This document shows positions 16,022 through 23,917 of a stretch of DNA of 64,000 bases, piece after piece. Position numbers and translations under genes: made by a program. Positions within the stretch are counted from its first letter, which is position 1, and the number at the start of each line of letters is the position of its first letter. The notes under the pieces were generated by a model that was not told the origin of the DNA, searched no databases, and saw only the letters and a program-made list of their open reading frames with translations. The stretch covers positions 6,410,501 to 6,474,500 of the forward strand of contig NZ_CP073720.1 of the NCBI RefSeq assembly GCF_025137375.1. Reading direction: 5' to 3'. The stretch is from Dactylosporangium fulvum. Its GTDB lineage: Bacteria > Actinomycetota > Actinomycetes > Mycobacteriales > Micromonosporaceae.

Positions 16022-17878
16022 ATGTGTGGACTCCTGGTGTTCGCGAGTGCGAACGGTACCGTCGCGGTCCCGGGCCTCACCGAAGCGCTGGACCGGCTGC
16101 AGCACCGCGGCCCCGACGAGACGGGCGTGGCCCTCGAGGCCGGTGTGGCGTTCGGCTTCAAACGACTGGCGATCGTCGACGTGGCGCACAGTCGGCAGCC
16201 GGCGCGCTTCGGCAACTGGACCGTCGTCTTCAACGGCGAGATCTACAACTTCCGGCAGCTGCGCGCCGAACTGATGCGCACGCACGGCGCGGTCTTCGGC
16301 ACCGAGGGTGAGGCGGAGGTCCTCGCCGCGGCGTTCCACCACTGGGGCCCGTCGGCGGTCCGCCGCCTGCGGGGCATGTTCGCGATCGTCGCGTGGGACC
16401 GCGAGAGCGGCACGCTGCACGCGATGCGCGATCCGTTCGGGATCAAGCCGTTGTACCTCATGCGCACACCCGACGGGCTGTTCCTGGCCAGCGAGAAGAA
16501 GGCCCTGACGCCGTTCACCGGCGGCGCGGCGGTCGACGCGGCGGCGCTGTCGCACTACCTGACGCTGCAGTACGTGCCGGAGCCCGCGACCCTGCACCCG
16601 GGCGTGCGCAGGCTCCCCGCGGGGCACACGCTGACCTACCGGCCGGGCGGGGAGCCGGTGGTCGAGCGGCACTTCCGGCCCTCGCTGCGCCCTGTGGCAA
16701 CGCCCACGGATCAGGCGGTCGCCGCGATCCGTGACGCGCTGCGCGACAGTGTGCACGCCCACCTGCAGGCGGAGGTGCCGGTCGGCGCGTTCCTGTCCAG
16801 CGGCGTCGACTCCGCCGCCGTCGTCGCGCTGGCGCGCGAGCGGCATCCGGGCATCCGCACGTACACCGTAGGCTTCGACGACGACCGGTACTCGGAGATC
16901 GAGGCGGCGTCGGAGACCGCCGCGGCGCTCGGCGTCGCCCTCACGGCGACGATCGTCCGCGACGAGGACGTGATCGCCGGGCTGCCCGCCATCGTCTGGC
17001 ACCTCGACGACCCGGTCGCCGATCCCGCGGTCGTCCCGTTGTACTTCCTCGCGCGGACCGCGGCGCGGGACGTGACCGTCGTACTGTCGGGCGAGGGCGC
17101 CGACGAACTCTTCGCCGGCTACGAGATCTACCGCGAGCCGGCCGCCCTCGCCGGCGTGGCGAAGCTGCCCGACCCGTTGCGGCGCGGCCTGCGCGCCCTG
17201 TCGGCGGCGCTGCCGGAGGGTGTGCGCGGCAAGAGCTTCCTCGACCGGGCCACGACCCCGATCGACGTCCGCTACTACGGCAACGCCCGCATCTTCGGCA
17301 GCGCCGAGAAGGCCCTCCTGATGCGCGGCCCGGCGGACCCGCACACGACGGTGACCGCCCCGCTGTACGCCGAGGCCGCCGATCTCGACGACGTGGCCAC
17401 GATGCAGTACGTTGACCTGCACACTTGGCTGCCGGGCGACATCTTGACGAAGGCCGACCGGATGACGATGGCACACTCGCTGGAGCTGCGGGTGCCATTC
17501 TTGGACCGGGCCGTCTACGCTGCGGCGGCGTCGTTGCCGACGGGGTTGAAGCTGGGCAGAATGACGAAGCTGGCGCTGCGGGAGGCGGTGCGCGGCATCG
17601 TCCCGGACCCCGTGGTCGAGCGCCGCAAACTGGGGTTCCCTACGCCGACGCGGGTCTGGCTGCGCGGCACGGTCGGCGAGTGGGCCGCCGAGGTCATCGC
17701 CACCTCGGACGTCGACCACCTCATCGACGTCTCCTACGTCCAGCGGCTGCTGTCCGCCCACCGCCGCGGCAAGGCCGACCATTCCCGCAAGGTGTGGACG
17801 GTGCTGATGTTCTGCCTGTGGTACGGCCAGCAGCACACCACCCCACCACTGCACACCCTACGAACGGCCGCCCGCTGA
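16022..17878 (+). CDS. asnB: Glutamine-hydrolysing asparagine synthase
   Basis: Makes asparagine (or a related amide) from aspartate, glutamine and ATP. The start MCGLLVF is fixed by the catalytic N-terminal cysteine of class II glutamine amidotransferases, so ATG 16022 is right and the GTG at 16013 is not used. The glutaminase part shows HRGPDE, VFNGEIYNF and MRDPFGIKPLYL; the synthase part shows the ATP/PPi loop FLSSGVDSAAV (SSGVDS 259-264) and SGEGADELFAGY, DILTKADRMTMAHSLELRVPFLD. Length 618 is normal. It diverges from the response regulator; no operon partner follows, only the repeat island. Confidence 0.93.
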   Translation: MCGLLVFASANGTVAVPGLTEALDRLQHRGPDETGVALEAGVAFGFKRLAIVDVAHSRQPARFGNWTVVFNGEIYNFRQLRAELMRTHGAVFGTEGEAEVLAAAFHHWGPSAVRRLRGMFAIVAWDRESGTLHAMRDPFGIKPLYLMRTPDGLFLASEKKALTPFTGGAAVDAAALSHYLTLQYVPEPATLHPGVRRLPAGHTLTYRPGGEPVVERHFRPSLRPVATPTDQAVAAIRDALRDSVHAHLQAEVPVGAFLSSGVDSAAVVALARERHPGIRTYTVGFDDDRYSEIEAASETAAALGVALTATIVRDEDVIAGLPAIVWHLDDPVADPAVVPLYFLARTAARDVTVVLSGEGADELFAGYEIYREPAALAGVAKLPDPLRRGLRALSAALPEGVRGKSFLDRATTPIDVRYYGNARIFGSAEKALLMRGPADPHTTVTAPLYAEAADLDDVATMQYVDLHTWLPGDILTKADRMTMAHSLELRVPFLDRAVYAAAASLPTGLKLGRMTKLALREAVRGIVPDPVVERRKLGFPTPTRVWLRGTVGEWAAEVIATSDVDHLIDVSYVQRLLSAHRRGKADHSRKVWTVLMFCLWYGQQHTTPPLHTLRTAAR

Positions 17879-17949
17879 GCCTGTCCCCACTGACCGCCTC
17901 CTCTGTCGGTGGGTCACCTCGACGGCAGCTCCGCTGGTGCGCGGCTCAC

Positions 17950-18650
17950 CGTACCGACTCGCCGCCACCGTGGCCGATGCACACACGACTCCCGCAGGCA
18001 CGGGCCCATGCAGCACGACCCGCGCAAGCCCCCTGCACGCACGACTCGCGCACACGCACCTCACGCACACCCAACTCTGCAGCATGACCCCTGCACACAC
18101 GGGCTCGTGCCACCGGCTCGCACCGCCTGGCTCGCTCCGCCTGGCTCGCTCCGCCTGGCTCGTGCCACTGGGCTCGCACCCCTGGACTCGTGCCACCGGC
18201 TCGCCCCTGCAGCACCACTCCTGCACACACGGGCTCATGCACACGGCTCGTGCCACCGGCTCGCCCCTGTAGCACCACTCCTGCACACACGGGCTCGTGC
18301 ACACCCAGCTCTGCAGCATGGCCCGTGCGTACACGACCCCTGCACACACGGGCTCATGCACACGGCTCGTGCCACTGGCTCGCCCGCCGGACTCGCGCCA
18401 CCGGCTCGCGCCGCCGGGCTCTTGCCACTGGCTCGCCCGCCGGACTCGTGCCGCCGGACTCGCACCACCGGACTCGCACCGCTGGGTTCGCGCCGCTGGG
18501 CTCGCGCCACTGGCTCGCACCGCTGGGCTCGCACCGCTGGGCTCGCACCGCTGGGCTCGCGCCACTGGCTCGCACCGCTGGGTTCGCACCGCTGGGTTCG
18601 CGCCGTTGGGTTCGCGCCGTTGGGTTCGCGCCGCTGGGCTCGTGCACGCG
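17950..18650. repeat. Low-complexity tract 1: 60-bp and 14-bp degenerate tandem repeats
   Basis: Around 18161-18300 a 60-bp unit recurs (CTGCACACACGGGCTC at 18221 and again at 18281). From about 18480 to 18640 a 14-bp unit GCTCGCACCGCTGG recurs about eleven times with base changes (GTTCGCGCCGTTGG and similar). The gradual change along the array is typical of slippage-driven tandem repeats. Confidence 0.7.
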
Positions 18651-18855
18651 TTGCTTCGACTGCCCGGTAGTCGTCCGGCTTCGCCGGTACAACGGTCCGA
18701 GCCGGCGCTGCGCTCGTACTCGCCTAGCCCGTGCTCGCGGGCTCTCTCGCCCAACCCGTGATCACCGGTCCGTGATCGCCAAGGCCTCTTTGCCCACTGA
18801 GCTCTTGCCTGTCGAGGCTTCACCGCCCACCCAGGCAATGACAGTCGACATTCCG

Positions 18856-18951
18856 GACATCTTGGTGCATCGACATAGCTGAATGCACAGGGTTTTTCAT
18901 GATCCCGGAGACTTGTGGTCACCTGGGCAGCACAAAGTCTTCGGGATCATG
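18856..18951 (+). repeat. Hairpin element A (box, 22-nt spacer, 17-bp stem, 20-nt loop)
   Basis: Box GACATCTTGGTGCATCGACA at 18856-18875 is identical to the one at 62193-62212. After 22 nt come arms 18898-18914 (CATGATCCCGGAGACTT) and 18935-18951 (AAGTCTTCGGGATCATG) with a 20-nt loop containing GGGCAGC. The single arm difference is a G that pairs with U in RNA, so the structure holds at the RNA level. Confidence 0.65.
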
Positions 18952-19434
18952 CAGAACACCCAGGAAATCAGTCGACAGCTATCGATGACTTCCCACCATT
19001 CGGCAGCGGCGACTGGAGAGCGGCCGTCGCGCGGCAGGACCGCAAAGGACATGCCGATAAACATGCGACAGCGGACTACTCCGTCACCAGCACCCCACCA
19101 CCGGTCCGATCCCCACCACCGATCGTGAGCCAGCCATGAGCCGCGCGCGCACGACTGGCGCCACCCCAGCCACACCTCGTGACAGACGGTGATCATGGAC
19201 CGCCGCCTCAAGATCGAGTACGCGTGCAGGGTTCCGAGCCACGCCAACCAGAGCCCGCACCGGCCAGAGCCCGACCAACCAGAGCCCGACCAACCAGAGC
19301 CCGACCAACGGAGAACCACACCAGCCCAAGCAGCACCAGCCGAGCCGCACCAGCAGCACCAGCCAAGCCACGCCAGCCCAAGCAGCACCAACGCAAGGCG
19401 CACCAGCGCCAGCAGCACCAACCCGAGCCACGCC

Positions 19435-19617
19435 AGCCCAAGCAGCACCCACCCAAGCAGCACCCACCCAAAGCAGCACCAACGCGAGCCGCACCAGCCC
19501 AAGCAGCACCCACCCAAGCAGCACCCACCCAAAGCAGCACCAACGCGAGCCGCACCAGCCCAAGCAGCACCCACCCAAGCAGCACCCACCCAAAGCAGCA
19601 CCAACGCGAGCCGCACC
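19435..19617 (+). repeat. Three perfect copies of a 61-bp tandem repeat
   Basis: Copies at 19435-19495, 19496-19556 and 19557-19617 are identical as far as I can read. Each begins AGCCCAAGCAGCACCCACCC and contains two CACCCACCCAA words. Degenerate flanking copies extend over about 19240-19680. The unit length of 61 is not a multiple of three. Confidence 0.8.
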
Positions 19618-19810
19618 AGCGCCAGCAGCACCAGCGCCAGCAGCACCAGCCCCACAAGAGACGCGCCACCCAGAAAACCGCACCGCCAGCCGTTCCAGGA
19701 GGCCGCCCGGCAACAACTCCGGCGCCACGCGCCGACCATCAACCGACACCACCCGCCGAATGCAAGAAGCATCACAGCCACGTATATAAGGACACTATAT
19801 AAGTTGGTGA

Positions 19811-19822
19811 TATACCTGGGTC
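19811..19822 (+). promoter_or_regulatory. Leaderless -10 region of the MFS-UspA gene, in an AT-rich patch
   Basis: TATACC (19811-19816) is 6 nt before the GTG start at 19823. Just upstream TATATAA occurs twice (around 19783 and 19795), the most AT-rich stretch of the window, and marks the boundary of the repeat island. Confidence 0.35.
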
Positions 19823-21496
19823 GTGAGCCACGCGTCCGGGACCAGTCCCTTCAGACAGCCACGTGCCGTCTGGGCCGTCGCCTTTGCCTGTGTCATCTCC
19901 TTCATGGGCATCGGGCTCGTGGACCCGATCCTCCCAGCGCTCTCGAAGCAGCTCGACGCCTCGCCGTCCCAGGTGTCCCTGCTGTTCACCAGTTACCTGC
20001 TGGTCACCGCCGTCGCCATGCTCGTCACCAACTGGGTCTCCAGCCGGCTCGGGGCCAAGCGCACCCTCGTCGCCGGGCTCGTCCTGATCGTGCTGTTCGC
20101 CGGGCTGGCCGGCACGTCGGACAGCATCGGCGGGATCGTCGGGTTCCGCGCCGGATGGGGCCTCGGCAACGCGCTGTTCATCGCCACCTCGCTCGCGATC
20201 ATCGTGGCGTCGGCGAGCGGCGGGATCGCGGGCGCGATCATCCTGTACGAGACGGCGCTCGGCTTCGGCATCGCCGTCGGGCCGCTGCTCGGCGGCTACC
20301 TCGGCGCGATCAGCTGGCGCGGGCCGTTCTTCGGCGTCAGCGTGCTCATGGCGATCGCACTGATCCTCACCGCCGTGCTGGTGCCCACCACGCCCCCGCC
20401 GGACCACCACACGTCGCTGTCGGCCCCGCTCAAGGCGCTCAAAGACCGCGGGCTGCTGATCATGAGCCTGACCGCTGTCTGCTACAACTGGGGATTCTTC
20501 ACGCTGCTCGGCTACGCGCCATATCCGATGCACCTCTCCGAGCACAAGCTCGGCCTGGTCTTCACCGGCTGGGGACTGCTCGTGGCGCTGTTCAGCGTCG
20601 CCATCGCGCCCCGCCTCCAGCGGCGCTTCGGGACCGCGCCGACACTCTACGTCAACATGGTCGGGCTCGCCGCCATCCTCGCGATCATCGGCGGATGGAC
20701 GGGCTCAGCCGGTACCGTCGTCGTGGCCACCATCGTGTCCGGCGCGTTCATCGGCATCAACAACACGCTCACCACGCAGGCGGTGATGACGGTCGCGAAG
20801 GTCGAGCGGCCGGTCGCCTCCGCGTCGTATGGCTTCGTGCGGTTCATCGGCGGCGGCCTCGCGCCGTTCGTCGCCGGCAAGCTCGCCGACCGCTTCGACA
20901 TGCACCTGCCGTTCTTCGTCGGCGCCGGCGCGTTGCTGCTGGCGATCGTCGTGCTCGCGACGGGACACCGGGTGCTGGCCGCGGCCGAGCGCACCGCGGC
21001 CACGCCCGAAGTGGGCGAGCTGCTCCCCGTCGCCACCCGCGGCACCGCCACCGGGGTCCGGCCGGTCGTCGCGGCCGTCGACAACAGTCCTTCCGCGGCC
21101 ACCGTCACCGCGAAGGCCGCCGAGGTCGCCGCCCGGCTCGGCGCCCCGGTCGAGCTGCTCCACGTGCACGAGGTCGACATCGTCGGCGACGAGGCGGTCG
21201 AGCGCGAGTCCCTGGCCGTCGCCGGCAAGCTCGTGCGGGAGCACGTCGAAAGAGCCGCGGCATCGGTACCGGCTGTGGCCGGCCACATCCTGCGCAGCGT
21301 CGCCGACCACGGCAACACCGGGCGGCTGCTCGTCCGGCACGCCGAACAGCTCGACGCGCAGGTCCTGGTCGTCGGCCGGTCGACCGGCGGACCGATCGCC
21401 CGGTTGCTCGACGACAGCAGCACGCAGCGGCTCCTGTCCGAAGCCACCACCGACGTGCTGGTGGTCCAGCCCGAGGAGGCCGCGCACGGGTCGTGA
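19823..21496 (+). CDS. MFS transporter fused to a C-terminal UspA domain
   Basis: Residues 1-395 form a 12-helix major facilitator (VWAVAFACVISFMGIGLVDP, motif-A-like NWVSSRLGAKRTLVAGL, FRAGWGLGNALFIATSLAII, GPLLGGYLGAISWRGPF), most like drug-efflux members. Residues from about 410 to 550 are a universal stress protein domain: RPVVAAVDNSPSAATVTAKA, VELLHVHEVD, and the nucleotide-binding end VVGRSTGGPIARLL with TDVLVVQP. Fusing an adenine-nucleotide-binding UspA to an exporter suggests ATP or stress-state control of transport (inference). GTG start; no ribosome site, consistent with the leaderless -10 box. Confidence 0.85.
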   Translation: MSHASGTSPFRQPRAVWAVAFACVISFMGIGLVDPILPALSKQLDASPSQVSLLFTSYLLVTAVAMLVTNWVSSRLGAKRTLVAGLVLIVLFAGLAGTSDSIGGIVGFRAGWGLGNALFIATSLAIIVASASGGIAGAIILYETALGFGIAVGPLLGGYLGAISWRGPFFGVSVLMAIALILTAVLVPTTPPPDHHTSLSAPLKALKDRGLLIMSLTAVCYNWGFFTLLGYAPYPMHLSEHKLGLVFTGWGLLVALFSVAIAPRLQRRFGTAPTLYVNMVGLAAILAIIGGWTGSAGTVVVATIVSGAFIGINNTLTTQAVMTVAKVERPVASASYGFVRFIGGGLAPFVAGKLADRFDMHLPFFVGAGALLLAIVVLATGHRVLAAAERTAATPEVGELLPVATRGTATGVRPVVAAVDNSPSAATVTAKAAEVAARLGAPVELLHVHEVDIVGDEAVERESLAVAGKLVREHVERAAASVPAVAGHILRSVADHGNTGRLLVRHAEQLDAQVLVVGRSTGGPIARLLDDSSTQRLLSEATTDVLVVQPEEAAHGS

Positions 21497-21574
21497 GTGC
21501 CGCGCGGACCGGTGAGCAAGTGCGGTAGCGTATCGCGCGTGTCATCCTGATCACGTCCGGTGAGGATTGCTCCA

Positions 21575-23914
21575 ATGCCGTCGCGCCGATCCGTTCCCGC
21601 TCCGCTGGCCGTCGCCGCCGTCTCGGTGACCGCCGTCGTCGCGCTGGGAAGTTCGGGCGTGCTCAGCCCCTGGCGGTCGATGCTCGTCGACGACGTGGGC
21701 CAGTTCCTCGCCGGGGCCGCCGCCACACTCGCCTGCTGGCTGACCGCCCGTCGGCACACCGGCGCTCAGCGGCGCTGGCGGCTCTGGATGGGCACCGGCA
21801 CCTTCGGCTGGCTGATCGGCCAGTTCATCTGGTCGTGGTATCAGCTGTTCCGCGACGACGCGTTGCCGTCGCCGTCACTCGCCGACGCCGGCTACCTCGT
21901 GCTGCCGGTGTTCGCGCTGCCCGCGCTCGTCGCGCTCGCCGCCGACCGGCTTCCGCACGGCGGCCCGCGCCGCCGCCCCGGCCAGCTGGTCATGGTGCTC
22001 GACGGGCTGATCGTCGTCGGTGCCCTGTTCGTGCTCACCTGGTCGACCAGTCTCGGCTCGGTGGTCCGTGCCGGCGCCGCCTCCCCGTTCGCGTACACGG
22101 TCGCGATCGCGTACCCCGTCACCGACCTGCTGCTCACCGTCATCGTCATCCTGCTGATCGCCGGGTCGGCGTCGGCGGCGAACCGGTGGCAGCTGTCCGT
22201 GCTGGGCATCGGCCTGCTCTGCCTGTCGTTCTCCGACAGCGTCTTCGCGTATCTGGTGTCCAAGGGCGCGGACAACATGCCGCCGCTCTTCAACGCCGGC
22301 TTCATCGCCGGGCAGGCACTCGTCGCCGTCGCCGCGCTCACCCCGGCCGACGAGCACGAGCCGGGCCGGCCCGGACCGCACGCCCGCTGGGGGCACCTGC
22401 TGCTGCCGTACGTGCCGGTCGCCGGCACCGGAGTGCTCCTCATCGTGCAGCTCGTCCGCGGCATCCCGATGGACAGCGTCGAGATCACCGTCGAGACGGC
22501 GGTCATCTCGCTGCTCATCATCCGCCAGGCGGTGACCCTCGTGGAGAACGCCGTCCTGCTCGACCGGGTCTCCGACAGCCAGGCGCGGCTGGAGCACCAG
22601 GCGTTCCACGACGCCCTCACCGGCCTGTCCAACCGGGTGCTGTTCCACGACCGGCTCGACCACGCGCTCGCCCTGCACCATCGCGACGGCCGGCCGCTCG
22701 CCGTGCTGTTCTGCGATCTCGACGACTTCAAGGCGGTCAACGACCGGTTCGGCCACCACGCCGGCGACCGGCTGCTGCGCCAGGTCGCCGACCGCCTGCG
22801 ATCGTCGGTGCGCGACGGTGACACCGTCGCCCGGGTCGGCGGCGACGAGTTCGCCGTCCTGCTGGAGGGCAGCGACGACCCGACCCGGCCCGCCGAGCGG
22901 ATCATGGCGGCGCTGCTGCGGCCGTTCGACCTCGGCGGCACGACCGTCACGGTGGGCGCCAGCATCGGTCTGGTCGAGGCCGGCGAGCACGGCCCCGTCC
23001 AGTCCGCCGACGCCCTGCTGCGCCGCGCCGACGCCGCCATGTACGCGGGGAAGCGGCAGGGCAAGGGGACGCTCGTGCGGTACCGCATGGATCTCCCCGA
23101 CGGCACGGGCAGCTCCGACCTCGCCGAGCTGCTGGCCTCCTCGCTGCGCGACGGGCACGGGCTGGACGTCCACTACCAGCCGATCGTGCGGCTCGCCGAC
23201 GGCACGGTCGTCGCCGTCGAGGCGCTCGCCCGGTGGACCCACCCGAGCCTCGGCCCGGTGCCGGCAGACGTGTTCATCGCGACGGCGGAGGAGATCGGTC
23301 TGATCCGCCTCGTCGACGACTTCGTGCTCGACCGCGCCTGCCGCGACGCCGCCGCCTTCCGCGGGCCGTGGGCCGGCATCGCCGTGCACGTCAACACCTC
23401 GGCCGCGCGGCTGGGCCGGCCGGAGCACGAGGAGACGGTCCGCGCCGCGGTGTTGCGCCACGGCCTGCAACCGCACCGGCTGCTGCTCGAGCTGACCGAG
23501 ACCGTGCCGCTGCCCGATCTCGGCGCCGCCGCGGGCGCGGTGCGGCGGCTCGGCCGGTTCGGCGTGCGGTTCGCGCTGGACGACTTCGGCACCGGCTACA
23601 ACGCGCTGGCCCAATTGCACGCGATGCCGGTCGACGAGGTGAAGCTGGACCGCTCGTTCGCCGCGGCCGGCGGCGGGCGCAGCGAGGCGATCTGCCGGTC
23701 GATCGTGCAGATCTGCACCGGCCTGGGCGTGACGGTGGTCGCCGAGGGCATCGAGACGGACCAGCAGGCGATGACGATGGCGGCGCTCGGCTGCCGGTAC
23801 GGCCAGGGGCACCGCTACGGCCGTTCCGGCCCGCTCGGCCAGGTGGCACCCACGGGCGCGCTGGCCCTCGAGGCCGGCGCCGAGGACACGGCGCTGGCCG
23901 ACCCGGTCCCCTGA
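21575..23914 (+). CDS. Membrane GGDEF-EAL cyclic-di-GMP enzyme
   Basis: A 779-residue protein. The N-terminal ~320 residues hold about nine membrane helices. The GGDEF domain starts with DALTGLSNRVLFHDRLDHAL and has an intact active site VGGDEFAVL. The EAL domain has VAVEALARW, the metal ligands in ELTET and DDFGTGYNAL, VKLDRSFA and AEGIET, so both cyclase and phosphodiesterase look competent. It therefore may set the cyclic-di-GMP level in response to a membrane signal. GAGGA lies 8 nt before ATG 21575; a GTG at 21560 is less likely. It converges on the FtsX genes with 3 nt between. Confidence 0.92.
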   Translation: MPSRRSVPAPLAVAAVSVTAVVALGSSGVLSPWRSMLVDDVGQFLAGAAATLACWLTARRHTGAQRRWRLWMGTGTFGWLIGQFIWSWYQLFRDDALPSPSLADAGYLVLPVFALPALVALAADRLPHGGPRRRPGQLVMVLDGLIVVGALFVLTWSTSLGSVVRAGAASPFAYTVAIAYPVTDLLLTVIVILLIAGSASAANRWQLSVLGIGLLCLSFSDSVFAYLVSKGADNMPPLFNAGFIAGQALVAVAALTPADEHEPGRPGPHARWGHLLLPYVPVAGTGVLLIVQLVRGIPMDSVEITVETAVISLLIIRQAVTLVENAVLLDRVSDSQARLEHQAFHDALTGLSNRVLFHDRLDHALALHHRDGRPLAVLFCDLDDFKAVNDRFGHHAGDRLLRQVADRLRSSVRDGDTVARVGGDEFAVLLEGSDDPTRPAERIMAALLRPFDLGGTTVTVGASIGLVEAGEHGPVQSADALLRRADAAMYAGKRQGKGTLVRYRMDLPDGTGSSDLAELLASSLRDGHGLDVHYQPIVRLADGTVVAVEALARWTHPSLGPVPADVFIATAEEIGLIRLVDDFVLDRACRDAAAFRGPWAGIAVHVNTSAARLGRPEHEETVRAAVLRHGLQPHRLLLELTETVPLPDLGAAAGAVRRLGRFGVRFALDDFGTGYNALAQLHAMPVDEVKLDRSFAAAGGGRSEAICRSIVQICTGLGVTVVAEGIETDQQAMTMAALGCRYGQGHRYGRSGPLGQVAPTGALALEAGAEDTALADPVP

Positions 23915-23917
23915 CGG

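Larger units (their letters stand above)
17879..19822. other. Non-coding repeat island 1 (about 1.94 kb)
   Basis: No gene is supported. Open frames exist in several registers because the repeats lack stops, but repeat periods of 14 and 61 nt are not multiples of three and would change the frame in each copy. Order: low-complexity tract 1 (about 17950-18650), a unique stretch with hairpin element A (18856-18951), low-complexity tract 2 (about 19240-19680), then an AT-rich promoter zone before the MFS gene. The + strand of tract 2 is strongly C/A-biased. The same plan and size recur at 61235-63194. Confidence 0.7.

Noticed and set aside
17950..18650. CRISPR array
   Set aside because: Repeats are contiguous and degenerate, with no unique spacers of constant length, and no cas genes are present.
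17858..18922. Long open frames across the 17.9-18.9 kb repeats, for example a 354-codon leftward frame
   Set aside because: The repeats lack stops in all frames, unit lengths of 14 nt shift the frame each copy, and the product is a degenerate string without domain structure.
19084..19781. Leftward hydrophobic Gly/Ala/Cys/Trp-rich frames over the 61-bp repeats, resembling a membrane or structural protein
   Set aside because: The apparent hydrophobicity comes from GGCTGGGTGCTG-like repeats read antisense; the 61-nt period prevents a constant peptide repeat.
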